64,000 nt of DNA from Streptomyces sp. AM 4-1-1 (GTDB lineage: Bacteria > Actinomycetota > Actinomycetes > Streptomycetales > Streptomycetaceae), in the NCBI RefSeq assembly GCF_029167625.1, contig NZ_CP119145.1, positions 2,542,001-2,606,000 of the forward strand, written 5' to 3'. The notes beneath the pieces were generated by a model. It was not told the DNA's origin and did no database searches. It saw only the letters and a program-made list of their open reading frames with translations. Below are positions 42,824 to 51,942 of this stretch, piece by piece (the stretch's first letter is position 1; each line of letters starts with the position of its first letter). Both the position numbers and the translations under genes were made by a program.

Positions 42824-43098
42824 ACGGCCCGCAGCTCCGCGGAGCCCCACGCCGGTCGCCCCACCCGGACGTTCCCCGGCCCCACGCCACCCCGCCCAGG
42901 GACGTTCCCGCGTCTCCGCGTTCCCGCCCGCGGCCCCGGCCTCCCGGCCCGTGAACTCCCTTTCGTCCCGGCCCCCGGCACCCTGCCCGTGAACGCCCTC
43001 TCCTCCCGGCCCCCGGCCCTCCCCGGCCCCCTCCCTCCTCTCCCCCTTCTCCCCCTCCCGTTTCCGGCCCGTCGGAACCCATCCCAGGACTGACAGAC
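42824..43098. other. GC-rich spacer with degenerate repeats between ABC genes
   Basis: 275 bp, strongly C-rich on the plus strand. Pieces such as CCTCCCGGCCCGTGAACTCC recur as variants (about 42945 and 42984), followed by runs of CCCGGCCC. It is long for two subunits of one transporter, so internal processing or a second promoter is possible. Confidence 0.5.
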
Positions 43099-45624
43099 AT
43101 GTTCCGTACCGCCCTGCGCAATGTGCTCGCGCACAAGGCCAGGCTGCTGATGACCGTGCTCGCCGTGATGCTCGGTGTGGCCTTCGTCTCCGGCACCCTC
43201 GTCTTCACCGACACGCTCGGCAACGCCTTCCGCAACCAGTCGGCCAAGAGCTACGACAACATCGCGGTCGGCGTCACCAGCTACGTCGACCGCGACGACC
43301 CGAAGTCCGGCATCGACACCCCCACCCTGAAGAAGATCCAGGGCCTGGACGGCGTGGCCGCCGCCACCGGGCGGGTCTCCGGCTTCGCGGGGGTCGCCGA
43401 CCCCGACGGCAAGCTGATCGGCAACGGCTGGTCCAACACCGGGTCCAACTACTCGCCCGGTGAGAACGGCGCGGACGCCCTGTACACCTTCGTGGACGGT
43501 ACGGGCCCCGCCTCCGCCGACGCCGTCGCGCTCGACAAGGAGACCGCGAGCAGGGGCAAGTACCGGGTCGGTGATCCGGTACGGGTCGCCACGAACGGTC
43601 CGGTGAAGGAGTACACCCTCGCCGGCGTCTTCACCACCGACGACGGCGCGGTCAACGCGGGCGGCAGCCTGGTCCTCTTCGACACCGCCGTCGCCCAGCA
43701 ACTCTTCCTGCGCCCCGGCTACTTCGAGGACATCGACGTCGCCGCCGCGCCCGGCGCCACCGATCAGCAACTGCTCGCCGCGGTGAAGCCGCTGCTGCCG
43801 GAGCACGCGAACGCCAGGACGGGCAAGGCGCTCGCCGACGAGAACGCCGAGTCGATCGAGAGGGAGATGAGCACCATCAACACGGTGCTGCTCGTCTTCG
43901 CCGGCATCGCGCTCTTCGTCGGCACCTTCCTCATCGCCAACACGTTCACCATGCTCGTCGCCCAGCGCACCAAGGAGCTGGCCCTCCTGCGGGCGGTCGG
44001 CGCCTCCCGGCGCCAGGTCAAGCGCTCGGTGCTGATCGAGGCACTGGTCGTGGGCCTGCTCGCGTCGGTGGTGGGCTTCCTGCTCGGCCTCGGCCTCGCC
44101 GTCGGACTGCGCTCCGCGATGGGCGTGTTCGGCGCGAAGATCCCGGCCGGACCGCTGGTGGTCTCGCTCACCGCGGTCGGCGCCGCGCTCGGTGTCGGTG
44201 TCCTGATCACCGTGCTCGCCGCCTGGCTGCCCGCCCGCCGGGCCGCGAAGATCCCGCCCATCGCGGCGATGAGCAGCGTGCACTCGGTGGCGACCACCAA
44301 ATCACTGGTCGTACGGAACTCGATCGGCGGCGTGCTCACGCTGCTCGGCGCGGCGGCGATCGTCGGTGGCGCGGCGGCGGCCGGCAAGGGCGGCCGGACG
44401 CTCATCGGCGGCGGGGCCTTCCTGGCCCTGATCGGCATCATCGTGCTGATCCCGCTGTTGTCGCGACCGGTGATCGCGCTGGCCCGCCCGGCGATGCAGC
44501 GGCTGTTCGGGGTGTCCGGGAAGCTCGCCGCGCAGAACGCGGTCCGCAATCCACGGCGTACCGGAGCCACCGCGTCCGCCCTGGCGATCGGACTCACCCT
44601 GGTCACCGGTCTCTCGGTGCTCGGTGTCACCCTCGGCCAGGCCCTCGACCGGATGACGACGGACAACATCAAGGCCGACTACATGGTCTCGATGGCGGGC
44701 GGCGGCACACTGGACCCGTCGGCGCTGACCGCCCTGGAGAAGGCGGACGGGGTGTCGGCGGTCTCGCCGCGCCAGCTCACCTCGCTCTCCCTCGGTGACG
44801 ACGGGGAGTCCGCCGCGGCGGTGACGCCCGGCGATGTGGAACGGCTCTTCGACCTGCGGACCGTGTCCGGTTCGCTGGCGTCGCTCGGCGAGGGACGGAT
44901 CGCGGTCGACGAGAAGATCGCGAAGGCCAAGGGGTGGAAGACCGGTGACACCCTTCCGATCACGTTCAGCGACGAGAAGAAGGGCAGCATCACGGTCGGC
45001 GCGGTCTTCGAGGAGAACCAGTTCCTCTCGTCGGTCCTGATCTCCACCGCCACCGTCGCCCCGCACACGCCCCACCCGGACGTCCCCGAAGTGTGGGTGA
45101 AGACGGACGGCGGCGCGTCCGAGGCGAACGAGCAGGCGCTGGTCGACGCGCTGGGCGACAACCCGGCGATGAGCATCATGGACCGGCAGGACCTCCGGAA
45201 CATGTTCGGCGGCGTCATCAGCACGGTCCTGAACATCATGTACGGACTGCTGGCGATGGCCCTGATCATCGCGGTGCTCGGAGTCGTCAACACGCTGGCG
45301 ATGTCGGTCTTCGAGCGTCAGCAGGAGATCGGGATGCTGCGGGCGATCGGCCTGGACCGCGGCAAGGTCAAGCGCATGATCCGGCTGGAGGCCGTGGTGA
45401 TCTCGCTCTTCGGCGCGGTGATCGGGATCGGCCTCGGTGCCTTCCTGGGCTGGGCGATCGGCCAGTCCATCAGGTCCGAGATCCCGGGTTACGCACTGGT
45501 CCTGCCGTGGGGCCGGATCGCGCTCTTCCTGGTGCTCGCCGGTGTGGTGGGGGTGCTGGCCTCGCTGTGGCCGGCCCGCAACGCCGCGAAGCTGAACATG
45601 CTGACCGCGATCAAGACGGAGTGA
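43099..45624 (+). CDS. ABC transporter permease, double FtsX/MacB type
   Basis: 841 residues. The first helix ('ARLLMTVLAVMLGVAFVSGT') is followed by an extracellular domain and an FtsX block ('VLLVFAGIALFVGTFLIANTF', 'TKELALLRAVGASRRQVKRS'); the pattern repeats in the second half ('MYGLLAMALIIAVLGVVNTLA', 'QQEIGMLRAIGLDRGKVKRM'). Two FtsX domains in one chain are usual for actinobacterial members. It works with the ATPase encoded upstream. A 17-bp perfect terminator follows. Confidence 0.92.
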   Translation: MFRTALRNVLAHKARLLMTVLAVMLGVAFVSGTLVFTDTLGNAFRNQSAKSYDNIAVGVTSYVDRDDPKSGIDTPTLKKIQGLDGVAAATGRVSGFAGVADPDGKLIGNGWSNTGSNYSPGENGADALYTFVDGTGPASADAVALDKETASRGKYRVGDPVRVATNGPVKEYTLAGVFTTDDGAVNAGGSLVLFDTAVAQQLFLRPGYFEDIDVAAAPGATDQQLLAAVKPLLPEHANARTGKALADENAESIEREMSTINTVLLVFAGIALFVGTFLIANTFTMLVAQRTKELALLRAVGASRRQVKRSVLIEALVVGLLASVVGFLLGLGLAVGLRSAMGVFGAKIPAGPLVVSLTAVGAALGVGVLITVLAAWLPARRAAKIPPIAAMSSVHSVATTKSLVVRNSIGGVLTLLGAAAIVGGAAAAGKGGRTLIGGGAFLALIGIIVLIPLLSRPVIALARPAMQRLFGVSGKLAAQNAVRNPRRTGATASALAIGLTLVTGLSVLGVTLGQALDRMTTDNIKADYMVSMAGGGTLDPSALTALEKADGVSAVSPRQLTSLSLGDDGESAAAVTPGDVERLFDLRTVSGSLASLGEGRIAVDEKIAKAKGWKTGDTLPITFSDEKKGSITVGAVFEENQFLSSVLISTATVAPHTPHPDVPEVWVKTDGGASEANEQALVDALGDNPAMSIMDRQDLRNMFGGVISTVLNIMYGLLAMALIIAVLGVVNTLAMSVFERQQEIGMLRAIGLDRGKVKRMIRLEAVVISLFGAVIGIGLGAFLGWAIGQSIRSEIPGYALVLPWGRIALFLVLAGVVGVLASLWPARNAAKLNMLTAIKTE

Positions 45625-45644
45625 CGAGCGGTACGGGACAGCTC

Positions 45645-45693
45645 GCGGGGAGGGCCGGCAGTCGCGTTCGTCGCGGCTGCCGGCCCTCCCCGC
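45645..45693. terminator. terminator with 17-bp perfect stem
   Basis: GCGGGGAGGGCCGGCAG and its exact complement flank a 15-nt loop, 20 bp after the permease stop. It sits between convergent genes, so it probably works both ways. Confidence 0.88.
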
Positions 45694-45708
45694 GCCCCGG
45701 GGTCTCCG

Positions 45709-45797
45709 CCGGATCACCGGATCACCGGATCACCGGATCATCCGGATCGCCGAGGTCCCCCGGATCACCCGGATCGCCGAGGCCCCCGGATCAGCCG
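45709..45797. repeat. 8-bp microsatellite CCGGATCA and longer derivatives
   Basis: Four perfect CCGGATCA units (45709-45740), then imperfect CCGGATCGCCGAGG-type units at ~27-bp period up to the stop of the cyclopropane synthase gene. The last units overlap its final codons ('SGTG' end). Confidence 0.85.
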
Positions 45798-47095
45798 GTG
45801 CCGGACGCCGTCCAGTCGCGTGCGCGCAGTGGCATCCGGGAGGAGCCGCCGTCGGCCGGGCGCACCACGAGGATCTGGTTGACGCCGATCTTGTTGTGCT
45901 CGAAGGAGAGCGCGGAGGCGGCCATGTAGAGCCGCCAGACCCTGGCCCGGCCGGGCGAGGTCATCCGTACCGCGCGGTCCCAGTGCCGCTCCAGGTTGGC
46001 GACCCAGCGGCGCAGGGTCAGCGCGTAGTGCTCGCGGATCGCCTCGACGTCCCGGGCCTCGAACCCGGCCTCCTCCAGGGTGGCGAGGGTGCGGCCGACC
46101 GGGGCGAGTTCACCGTCGGGGAAGACGTACGCGTCGATGAACTCGTCGATCTCGTAGGCCGACTCGTCCTTCTCGGGCCGGCGCGCGATCTGGTGGTTCA
46201 GCAGCCTGCCGCCGGGCTTGAGGAGGGCGTAGAGGTCGTCGGCGTACTCCCGGTAGCGGATCGAACCGACGTGCTCGGCCATGCCGATCGACGAGATCGC
46301 GTCGTACGGGCCGTCCCGGACGTCACGGTAGTCCTGGACCCGGATCTCGATCCGGTCGGTCAGGCCCTCCTCGGCGATGCGCTTTCGGGCGTACGCGGCC
46401 TGTTCGGTGGAGAGGGTCACTCCGGTGACCTGGGCGCCGTACTCACGGGCGGCGTGCATGGCCATGGAGCCCCAGCCGCAGCCGACGTCGAGGAGGCGGT
46501 CGCCCTCCTTCAGTGCCAGCTTCCGGCACACCAGGTCGAGCTTGTCGCGCTGGGCGTCCTCCAGGGTGCCGTCCTTCTCCCAGTAGGCGCAGGAGTAGAC
46601 CATGGACGGGCCGAGGACCAGTTCGTAGAAGTCATTGCCCACGTCGTAGTGGTGGCTGATGGCCTCCTTGTCGCGGCGCTTGGTGTGCAACGCGCCGGTG
46701 CGGCGGCGGACCTCCTCGGGAGGTGGCGGGGGCGGCGGCAGGAATCCGCCGAGCTGGACGAGGCCGCGGGCGAAGGCGCGGACCTTCGGGTCGCGTGCCG
46801 GATGGATGGATTCGTTCGCGTCGGGACCGCGGTCCCAGAGCAGACCGGCCAGTTGGTCCAGTGCTTCGTAGAGATTGCCCTCGACGTCGATCTCACCGGC
46901 CACCCAGGCGCGGGCCAGACCCAGCTCGCCCGGCTTCCAGAGGAGTCTGCGCAGTGCGCGGCGGTGGCGGATGACGAGGACGGGGGCATCAGGCGGTCCG
47001 GATTCGCTGCCGTCCCAGGCCCGGACACGGACCGGTAGGGGTTCTCCCAGCAACTCCTCGGCGAGAGCGGTCAGCCGCAACGCGGCATCTGGCAT
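45791..47095 (-). CDS. cyclopropane-fatty-acyl-phospholipid synthase-like methyltransferase
   Basis: 434 residues from the ATG at 47095 with GGAGG upstream. The N-terminal ~130 residues form the CFA-type cap ('LLWKPGELGLARAWVAGEID'). The SAM domain has 'LLDVGCGWGSMAMHAAREYG', 'VTGVTLSTEQAAYARKR' and 'ISSIGMAEHVG', and the C-terminus 'GVNQILVVRP'. 'HYDVGNDFYELVLGPSMVYSCAYW' is the family substrate region. It methylenates unsaturated acyl chains of membrane lipids, or an equivalent lipid. The preceding in-frame starts are weaker. Confidence 0.92.
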   Translation of the reverse strand: MPDAALRLTALAEELLGEPLPVRVRAWDGSESGPPDAPVLVIRHRRALRRLLWKPGELGLARAWVAGEIDVEGNLYEALDQLAGLLWDRGPDANESIHPARDPKVRAFARGLVQLGGFLPPPPPPPEEVRRRTGALHTKRRDKEAISHHYDVGNDFYELVLGPSMVYSCAYWEKDGTLEDAQRDKLDLVCRKLALKEGDRLLDVGCGWGSMAMHAAREYGAQVTGVTLSTEQAAYARKRIAEEGLTDRIEIRVQDYRDVRDGPYDAISSIGMAEHVGSIRYREYADDLYALLKPGGRLLNHQIARRPEKDESAYEIDEFIDAYVFPDGELAPVGRTLATLEEAGFEARDVEAIREHYALTLRRWVANLERHWDRAVRMTSPGRARVWRLYMAASALSFEHNKIGVNQILVVRPADGGSSRMPLRARDWTASGTG

Positions 47096-47276
47096 GGCGC
47101 ACACCTCCGTGGTGGTGTTTCCCAAATAAGCCCAAGCATGACCAAACATGCCTAAAAGCACGCCGCGACGCCCCGGGCGTCTCGGCGAGCCATGTCTCGC
47201 TCAACAGTCTCCGGTCCGAACACCATTCCGCCACCGGGCAACAAAACGGCAAAGCCCCCCGGGGAGCGGGGATACG

Positions 47277-47320
47277 CCGAAGGGGCCGCCCGCACCACGG
47301 ATGGCGGACGACCCCTTCGG
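47277..47320. terminator. terminator after ndh
   Basis: CCGAAGGGG pairs with CCCCTTCGG, with inner CG and CCGC/GCGG pairs, about 95 bp after the ndh stop (ndh reads leftward). Confidence 0.7.
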
Positions 47321-47330
47321 TCGCGTCCTG

Positions 47331-47390
47331 CTCTACTGCTTCGTACCGCTCTCTACTGCTTCGTGCCGCTCGGCACCGCCTCGTACCGCT
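47331..47390. repeat. three tandem 20-bp units
   Basis: CTCTACTGCTTCGTACCGCT, then the same with one change, then a more diverged third copy. Intergenic, between the ndh stop and its terminator. Confidence 0.88.
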
Positions 47391-47415
47391 CAGCGCGCCG
47401 GCGCCGGGAGCGGCG

Positions 47416-48807
47416 CTAGGAGGCGTTCGCCTTCTCGCCCTCGGACTTGACGGCGGGGGCGGCCGGGGCCGGGGCGGGCTTGGCGGCCTCGTAGAACTCC
47501 TCACGCGGAGTCTCCATGGCGCCGAGCGAGACGACCTCGCGCTTGAGGAACATCCCCAGGGTCCAGTCGGCGAAGATCCGGATCTTGCGGTTCCAGGTCG
47601 GCATCGCCATCCCGTGGTAGCCACGGTGCATGTACCAGGCGAGGCGGCCCTTCACCTTGATCTTCATCTTGCCGACGACGATCATCGCGACGCCCTTGTG
47701 CAGACCGAGACCCGCGACCGCGCCCTTGTTGGCGTGGCTGTAGTCCGCCTGCGGGAAGCCGCGCATCCCGGAGATGACGTTGTCACCGAGGACCTTCGCC
47801 TGACGCAGCGCGTGCTGGGCGTTGGGCGGGCACCAGGCGTTCGGGTTGCCGGCCTTGCGGCCGACGAGGTCCGGCACCTGGGCGTTGTCGCCCGCGGCCC
47901 AGATGTAGTCGGTGCCCTGCACCTGGAGCTTCTCGGAGGTGTCGACGTGACCACGGGGGCCGAGCGGCAGGCCGAAGCGGGCCAGCACCGGGTTCGGCTT
48001 CACACCGGCGGTCCACACGATGGTGTTGGAGTCGACCTCCAGGCCGTTCTTCAGCACCACGTGACCGTCGACGCAGGAGTCCATGGACGTGGAGAGGTAG
48101 ATCTCCACACCGCGGCCCTCAAGGTGCTCCTTGCCGTACGCGCCCAGCTTCGGGCCGACCTCGGGAAGGATCTTGTCGGCGGCGTCGACGAGGATGAAGC
48201 GCATGTCCTCGCGCTTCACGTTCGTGTAGTACTTCGCCGCGTCGCGGGCCATGTCCTCGACCTCACCGATGGTCTCCGCACCGGCGAAACCGCCGCCCAC
48301 GAAGACGAAGGTGAGGGCCTTGCGCCGGATGTCCTCGTCGGTCGTCGAGTCGGCCTTGTCCAGCTGCTCAAGGACGTGGTTGCGCAGGCCGATCGACTCC
48401 TCGATGCCCTTCATACCGATGCCCTGCTCGGCGAGGCCGGGGATCGGGAAGGTACGGGAGACGGCGCCCATCGCGATGACCAGGTAGTCGAAGGGCAGCT
48501 CGTAGGCCTCGCCGACGAGCGGCGCGACCGTGGCGACCTTGCGGTCCTGATCGATGGTGGTGACCCGACCGGTCAGAACCTCCGCCTTCGGCAGCACGCG
48601 TCGCAACGGGACGACGACATGCCGCGGGGAGATGCTGCCGGCGGCGGCTTCGGGGAGGAAGGGCTGGTAGGTCATGTACGAGCGCGGGTCGACGACCGTG
48701 ACGGTCGCCTCTCCGTACCGCATCTTCTTCAGAATGCGACGAGCTGCGTACAGGCCTACGTACCCACCGCCTACTACGAGGATCCTGGGACGCTCCGTGG
48801 TGCTCAT
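47416..48807 (-). CDS. ndh: type II NADH:quinone oxidoreductase
   Basis: 463 residues from the ATG at 48807. FAD motif 'ILVVGGGYVGLYAARRI', NADH motif 'FVFVGGGFAGAETIGE', 'WAAGDNAQVPD' near the flavin, and the C-terminal amphipathic membrane-binding region ('GRLAWYMHRGYHGMAMP', 'WTLGMFLKREVVS'). The last ~30 residues are Ala/Pro/Lys-rich. It passes electrons from NADH to menaquinone without pumping protons. The upstream region carries two Rex-like operators, fitting control by the NADH/NAD+ ratio. Confidence 0.93.
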   Translation of the reverse strand: MSTTERPRILVVGGGYVGLYAARRILKKMRYGEATVTVVDPRSYMTYQPFLPEAAAGSISPRHVVVPLRRVLPKAEVLTGRVTTIDQDRKVATVAPLVGEAYELPFDYLVIAMGAVSRTFPIPGLAEQGIGMKGIEESIGLRNHVLEQLDKADSTTDEDIRRKALTFVFVGGGFAGAETIGEVEDMARDAAKYYTNVKREDMRFILVDAADKILPEVGPKLGAYGKEHLEGRGVEIYLSTSMDSCVDGHVVLKNGLEVDSNTIVWTAGVKPNPVLARFGLPLGPRGHVDTSEKLQVQGTDYIWAAGDNAQVPDLVGRKAGNPNAWCPPNAQHALRQAKVLGDNVISGMRGFPQADYSHANKGAVAGLGLHKGVAMIVVGKMKIKVKGRLAWYMHRGYHGMAMPTWNRKIRIFADWTLGMFLKREVVSLGAMETPREEFYEAAKPAPAPAAPAVKSEGEKANAS

Positions 48808-48841
48808 GGCATCGAGTATCCACCCCCCTCGGGGGGGTACC

Positions 48842-48859
48842 TCGTGAGCCCCTTCACAA
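48842..48859. promoter_or_regulatory. Rex-like operator, proximal to ndh
   Basis: TTGTGAAGGGGCTCACGA on the minus strand, centred ~43 bp before the ndh start codon. It matches the Rex consensus TTGTGAAnnnnTTCACAA except at two positions of the second arm. Rex is the NADH-sensing repressor of respiratory genes in Streptomyces. Confidence 0.6.
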
Positions 48860-49113
48860 GGTTTGACCCACCCTCTGCTACACTGCGCCGCCCTCGTGAT
48901 GGAGATCATGAACCCGGAGGGAACCAGAGGCGGGTGGCGAACGTTTCCCACACCCTGTGAGCTGGGGTTCGATCCAACTCGCCGCCTGAACCACACCCTG
49001 GCGCCACGCCTCCGCAACGCCCCCGAAACCTGACTCGACACCCTCCGAAGCCTCCGACGGACGGCCCGGAGGGCACCTTCCGCGCGGAAGCCCGCCCGGG
49101 AGGGGCCATTTCC

Positions 49114-49131
49114 TTGTGAAGAACTTCACGA
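49114..49131. promoter_or_regulatory. Rex-like operator, distal
   Basis: TTGTGAAGAACTTCACGA differs from the consensus TTGTGAAnnnnTTCACAA by one base. It lies ~315 bp upstream of the ndh start with no other gene start nearby; it may mark a distal ndh promoter or an unannotated transcript. Confidence 0.65.
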
Positions 49132-49526
49132 AGTTGTTCGCGGCACCCCGCCGAGGCCCGCGCCGAACCCGCCGAATACAAGCTCAACAGTGCGCGGAAA
49201 CCTTCGCATGAGCGTGCGCAGGCGGCTGCCGCCTGACACTTCCATGGCATGCGCCCTCCCCGGCCCCCGGAACCCCAATGGGCCCGGCCCTCACTCGCTC
49301 ACCGGGGACGGGCCCATCGCAGGGACGGACGGGACGACGGACAACGGTCGCCCCGCCCTACAGCGCCCCGCTCCGCAGAGCACCGACCAGACGGCCGACC
49401 GGCCCGTAACCGAGCACCAACGCCACCTCAACGCAGCGGCCCACCGCCGCGTCGGCGAGTGCTTCGCCGCCCTGGCCTTCGCCCCGGCGGCCCGTTCGCC
49501 GTGGAACCCGCCTGAGACATCCGCTG

Positions 49527-49561
49527 CCCGCCCCGGTCCGGGCCCGCCGGACCGGGGCGGG
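49527..49561. terminator. terminator with 15-bp perfect stem
   Basis: CCCGCCCCGGTCCGG and its complement around a 5-nt loop, 55 bp after the MFS stop (reading leftward). Confidence 0.85.
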
Positions 49562-49615
49562 GCTGGACCGGACCTGGTTGCGACACGCGTCATCGCCTGG
49601 GTCCGGCGGCCGGCC

Positions 49616-50809
49616 TCAGCGGCGGCTGTAGCGGGCGCGGCCCACTGCGGCGGCGAGGGTCAGTGGGACGGTCAGGATCGCGGCCGTCAGAAACAGGCTC
49701 TGGTAGGCGTGGTGTTCGGCGGGTACAGCGGCGAGTGTGCTGGCCAGCGCGCTGCCGACGTAGAGGGCGAGGCCGAACATGGCGACGCCGGTGGCGCGGG
49801 CCGTCGGTGACAGGACGGTGGCCCAGGACTGGATCGTGGAGTGCATGAACGACCAGCCGCCACCCAGCAGCAGGGCGGTCACCACCAGTGCCGGGACCGT
49901 CCGGCTGGCTGCGGCGAGTCCGAAGGCCGCCGCCATCTGGACTCCGCCGGTCACGATGAGCCGCGCCGGTGACCACCGGCCGACCAGGCGCTTGACCGAT
50001 TGGGCCGCTGCCATGGAGCCGACGCCGTAGAGCGCGGAAACCGCGCCCGCCAGTGCGGCCGAGGCGCCCTGTGCCTCAAGGGCAGGCGCGACGTAGGTCA
50101 GGAAACCCAGCAGGACCGCTCCCTCCAGCATGGCGACGGCCATCACGTACCACTGCCATCGAGAGCGCAGCACCACGCGGATCGGGGTGAGCAGAGAACC
50201 TGCCGGTTCACGCGGGGGCTCCGGCAACCTGCGCAGGGCGACGGCCAGGTACACGGCCAGCACCCCGGGGAGTGCGAACACCAACCGCCAGCTGACGTAG
50301 TGCGCCAGCGCCCCCGCGACAACAGTGGCCACTGCTGTGCCCAGGGCGAAAGCGGTCATCAGTTGGCTGAGCGGCCGCTGCCGCACCGCAGCGGGGACGG
50401 TGTCACCGATGTAGGTGATGGATGCCGCGATGGACGCGGCGAAGAAGGCGCCCGCGGCAGCGCGGGCCACGATCAGCACCGTCGCATCGGGTGCGAGCAC
50501 CGAGCACAGGGAGGCGACGGCCGCCCCGGTCAGTGAGACCCGCATGACCCCCACCCGGCCGATCCGGTCGCTGGCCAGGCCCCAGACAGGTTGCATCAGT
50601 CCGTAGCACAGGAAGTAGCCGCTGGCCGCGAGCATCACGGTCGGCAGGGAGACGCCCAGTTGGGTGCCGATGAGCAGAAGCATGGGTGTGATGCAGAAGC
50701 GGTCGAAGTTGCTGACGAAGCCCGCGGTGCGCAGCAATCGCAAGGAGGTGACAGGAAGTCCATCGGACTGTGCGGAGGTGCCGGCGGTCGCGGGAGCAGT
50801 GGCGTCCAC
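49616..50809 (-). CDS. MFS exporter
   Basis: 397 residues from the GTG at 50809 (AGGAG upstream). Twelve hydrophobic segments; the A-motif 'WGLASDRIGRVGVMRVSL' follows the second. It resembles the DHA1/AraJ-type exporters. It is divergent from an XRE regulator over a 193-bp interval and borders the biosynthetic operon, so it may export the product or give self-resistance (inference). Confidence 0.85.
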   Translation of the reverse strand: MDATAPATAGTSAQSDGLPVTSLRLLRTAGFVSNFDRFCITPMLLLIGTQLGVSLPTVMLAASGYFLCYGLMQPVWGLASDRIGRVGVMRVSLTGAAVASLCSVLAPDATVLIVARAAAGAFFAASIAASITYIGDTVPAAVRQRPLSQLMTAFALGTAVATVVAGALAHYVSWRLVFALPGVLAVYLAVALRRLPEPPREPAGSLLTPIRVVLRSRWQWYVMAVAMLEGAVLLGFLTYVAPALEAQGASAALAGAVSALYGVGSMAAAQSVKRLVGRWSPARLIVTGGVQMAAAFGLAAASRTVPALVVTALLLGGGWSFMHSTIQSWATVLSPTARATGVAMFGLALYVGSALASTLAAVPAEHHAYQSLFLTAAILTVPLTLAAAVGRARYSRR

Positions 50810-51002
50810 GAGGTGCTCCTTTCTCTGGTAAGTCGGCCCTCTTGGATCTTTTACGGGTCTTCCGGGGTCCGGTATCTCCAGCTCACCATCACTGCGGCCC
50901 GGGGCCTGCCCTCAGCCGATTACCCTTTCTCACACCTTGCCGGGCGCTCCGCAGAGTTCCGGCCGGGAAGAAAAGGAAGGACACACGGGAGGAGCCGCCG
51001 GG

Positions 51003-51860
51003 ATGCACGGTGTGGGGCCTGGAGGGGCGCGGGCGGGCGCCGTCCCGGTGAATGCCGTGGAGAACGGACCGGGCCGGGAACTGGGTGCCTTCCTTCGCTC
51101 CCGGCGCGAACGCCTGACCCCGGGTGAGGTGGGGCTGCCCGGCTCGCCGAGGCGCCGTACACCGGGTCTGCGACGCGGTGAGGTCGCCGAGTTGGCCGGG
51201 ATCAGCAGCTCCTGGTACGCGTGGCTGGAGCAGGGCCGGGTCCGTACGACGGAACAGGTACTGCGGTCGGTGGCGCGTGCCCTTCTGCTGGACGAGGACG
51301 AGACCGAGCACGTCCTGTCGTTCGTGGAACGCGCCGTGCCGGCCGCGTCCGCCCCGCGTTGGGTGTCCCGGAACCTGTTGTCGCTGGTCGAGGCACTTGC
51401 GCCGAACCCCGCGGTGGTTCTGGACCCGCACTGGGACCTACTGGCCTGGAACATCGGTTACGCGGCGCTGTTGACCGACCCGGCGCGGCTGACACCCAAG
51501 GAGCGCAATCTGCTGTGGCTGGTGTTCCGCTGGCCGCCTGCCCGTAGCCTGCTGGCCGAGTGGGAGCCTGAAGCCAGAAGCCTGCTGGGGCAGTTCCGCG
51601 CGAGGGCAGCCCGCCATCCGGAGGACGGACGGTACGCGGAGATCACCGCGGAGCTGCTGGCCGACCGGGACGCGGCCCGCTGGTACGGCGCCCGGGAAAC
51701 CGCGGGGTTCCACCCCGCCGTGCGGCGTTTCAGGCATCCCGTGGCCGGGGACCTGCGGTTGCGGTACGTCAAACTCGCCGCGGTCGACGAGCCGGGACAC
51801 CACCTCCTGGCCTATCTCCCCGACGATCCGCGGACCGAGTCGGCGGTGAGCGCTCTCTGA
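51003..51860 (+). CDS. XRE/MmyB-type transcriptional regulator
   Basis: 285 residues from the ATG at 51003 (GGAGGAG at 8 bases). HTH: 'LGAFLRSRRERLTPGEVGLP', 'RRTPGLRRGEVAELAGISSSWYAWLEQGR'-type segment at residues ~40-80, with the 'GLRRGEVA' hallmark. The C-terminal MmyB-like ligand domain (~110-270) has 'VVLDPHWDLLAWNIGYAALL' and 'VRRFRHPVAGDLRLRYVKL'. Regulators of this group often sit opposite the MFS, SDR or dehydrogenase gene they repress, as here. Confidence 0.88.
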   Translation: MHGVGPGGARAGAVPVNAVENGPGRELGAFLRSRRERLTPGEVGLPGSPRRRTPGLRRGEVAELAGISSSWYAWLEQGRVRTTEQVLRSVARALLLDEDETEHVLSFVERAVPAASAPRWVSRNLLSLVEALAPNPAVVLDPHWDLLAWNIGYAALLTDPARLTPKERNLLWLVFRWPPARSLLAEWEPEARSLLGQFRARAARHPEDGRYAEITAELLADRDAARWYGARETAGFHPAVRRFRHPVAGDLRLRYVKLAAVDEPGHHLLAYLPDDPRTESAVSAL

Positions 51861-51906
51861 GGACGGGACGGCGGACAGGAGCGGACGGGGCGGCGGACGG
51901 TCTGAC

Positions 51907-51931
51907 GGCGCCGGGCCCACTGCCCGGCGCC
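51907..51931. terminator. stem-loop, 10-bp perfect stem, between convergent genes
   Basis: GGCGCCGGGC and GCCCGGCGCC around a 5-nt loop. It separates the XRE gene from the 3' end of the biosynthetic operon. Confidence 0.8.
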
Positions 51932-51942
51932 GGTCCCTCAAC

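Larger units (their letters stand above)
47096..47415. other. interval between ndh stop and cyclopropane synthase start
   Basis: 320 bp. Next to the CFA start is a less GC-rich promoter region containing CATGACCAAACATG. Then come the ndh terminator hairpin and three 20-bp repeats. No gene is seen. Confidence 0.55.
48860..49615. other. long non-coding interval between ndh and an MFS gene
   Basis: About 750 bp. It holds a second Rex-like site (49114-49131), an A/C-rich stretch and, at 49527-49561, a terminator for the MFS gene. Open frames present on both strands lack domain content and biased codon use over a useful length. Confidence 0.55.

Noticed and set aside
48960-48990. GGTTCGATCC resembling a tRNA T-loop
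   Set aside because: The flanking bases do not pair as a T-stem and no acceptor or anticodon arm can be drawn.
49190-49615. Plus-strand open frames between ndh and the MFS gene
   Set aside because: Low-complexity Pro/Arg/Gly products, no ribosome site, no domain; they overlap the MFS terminator.
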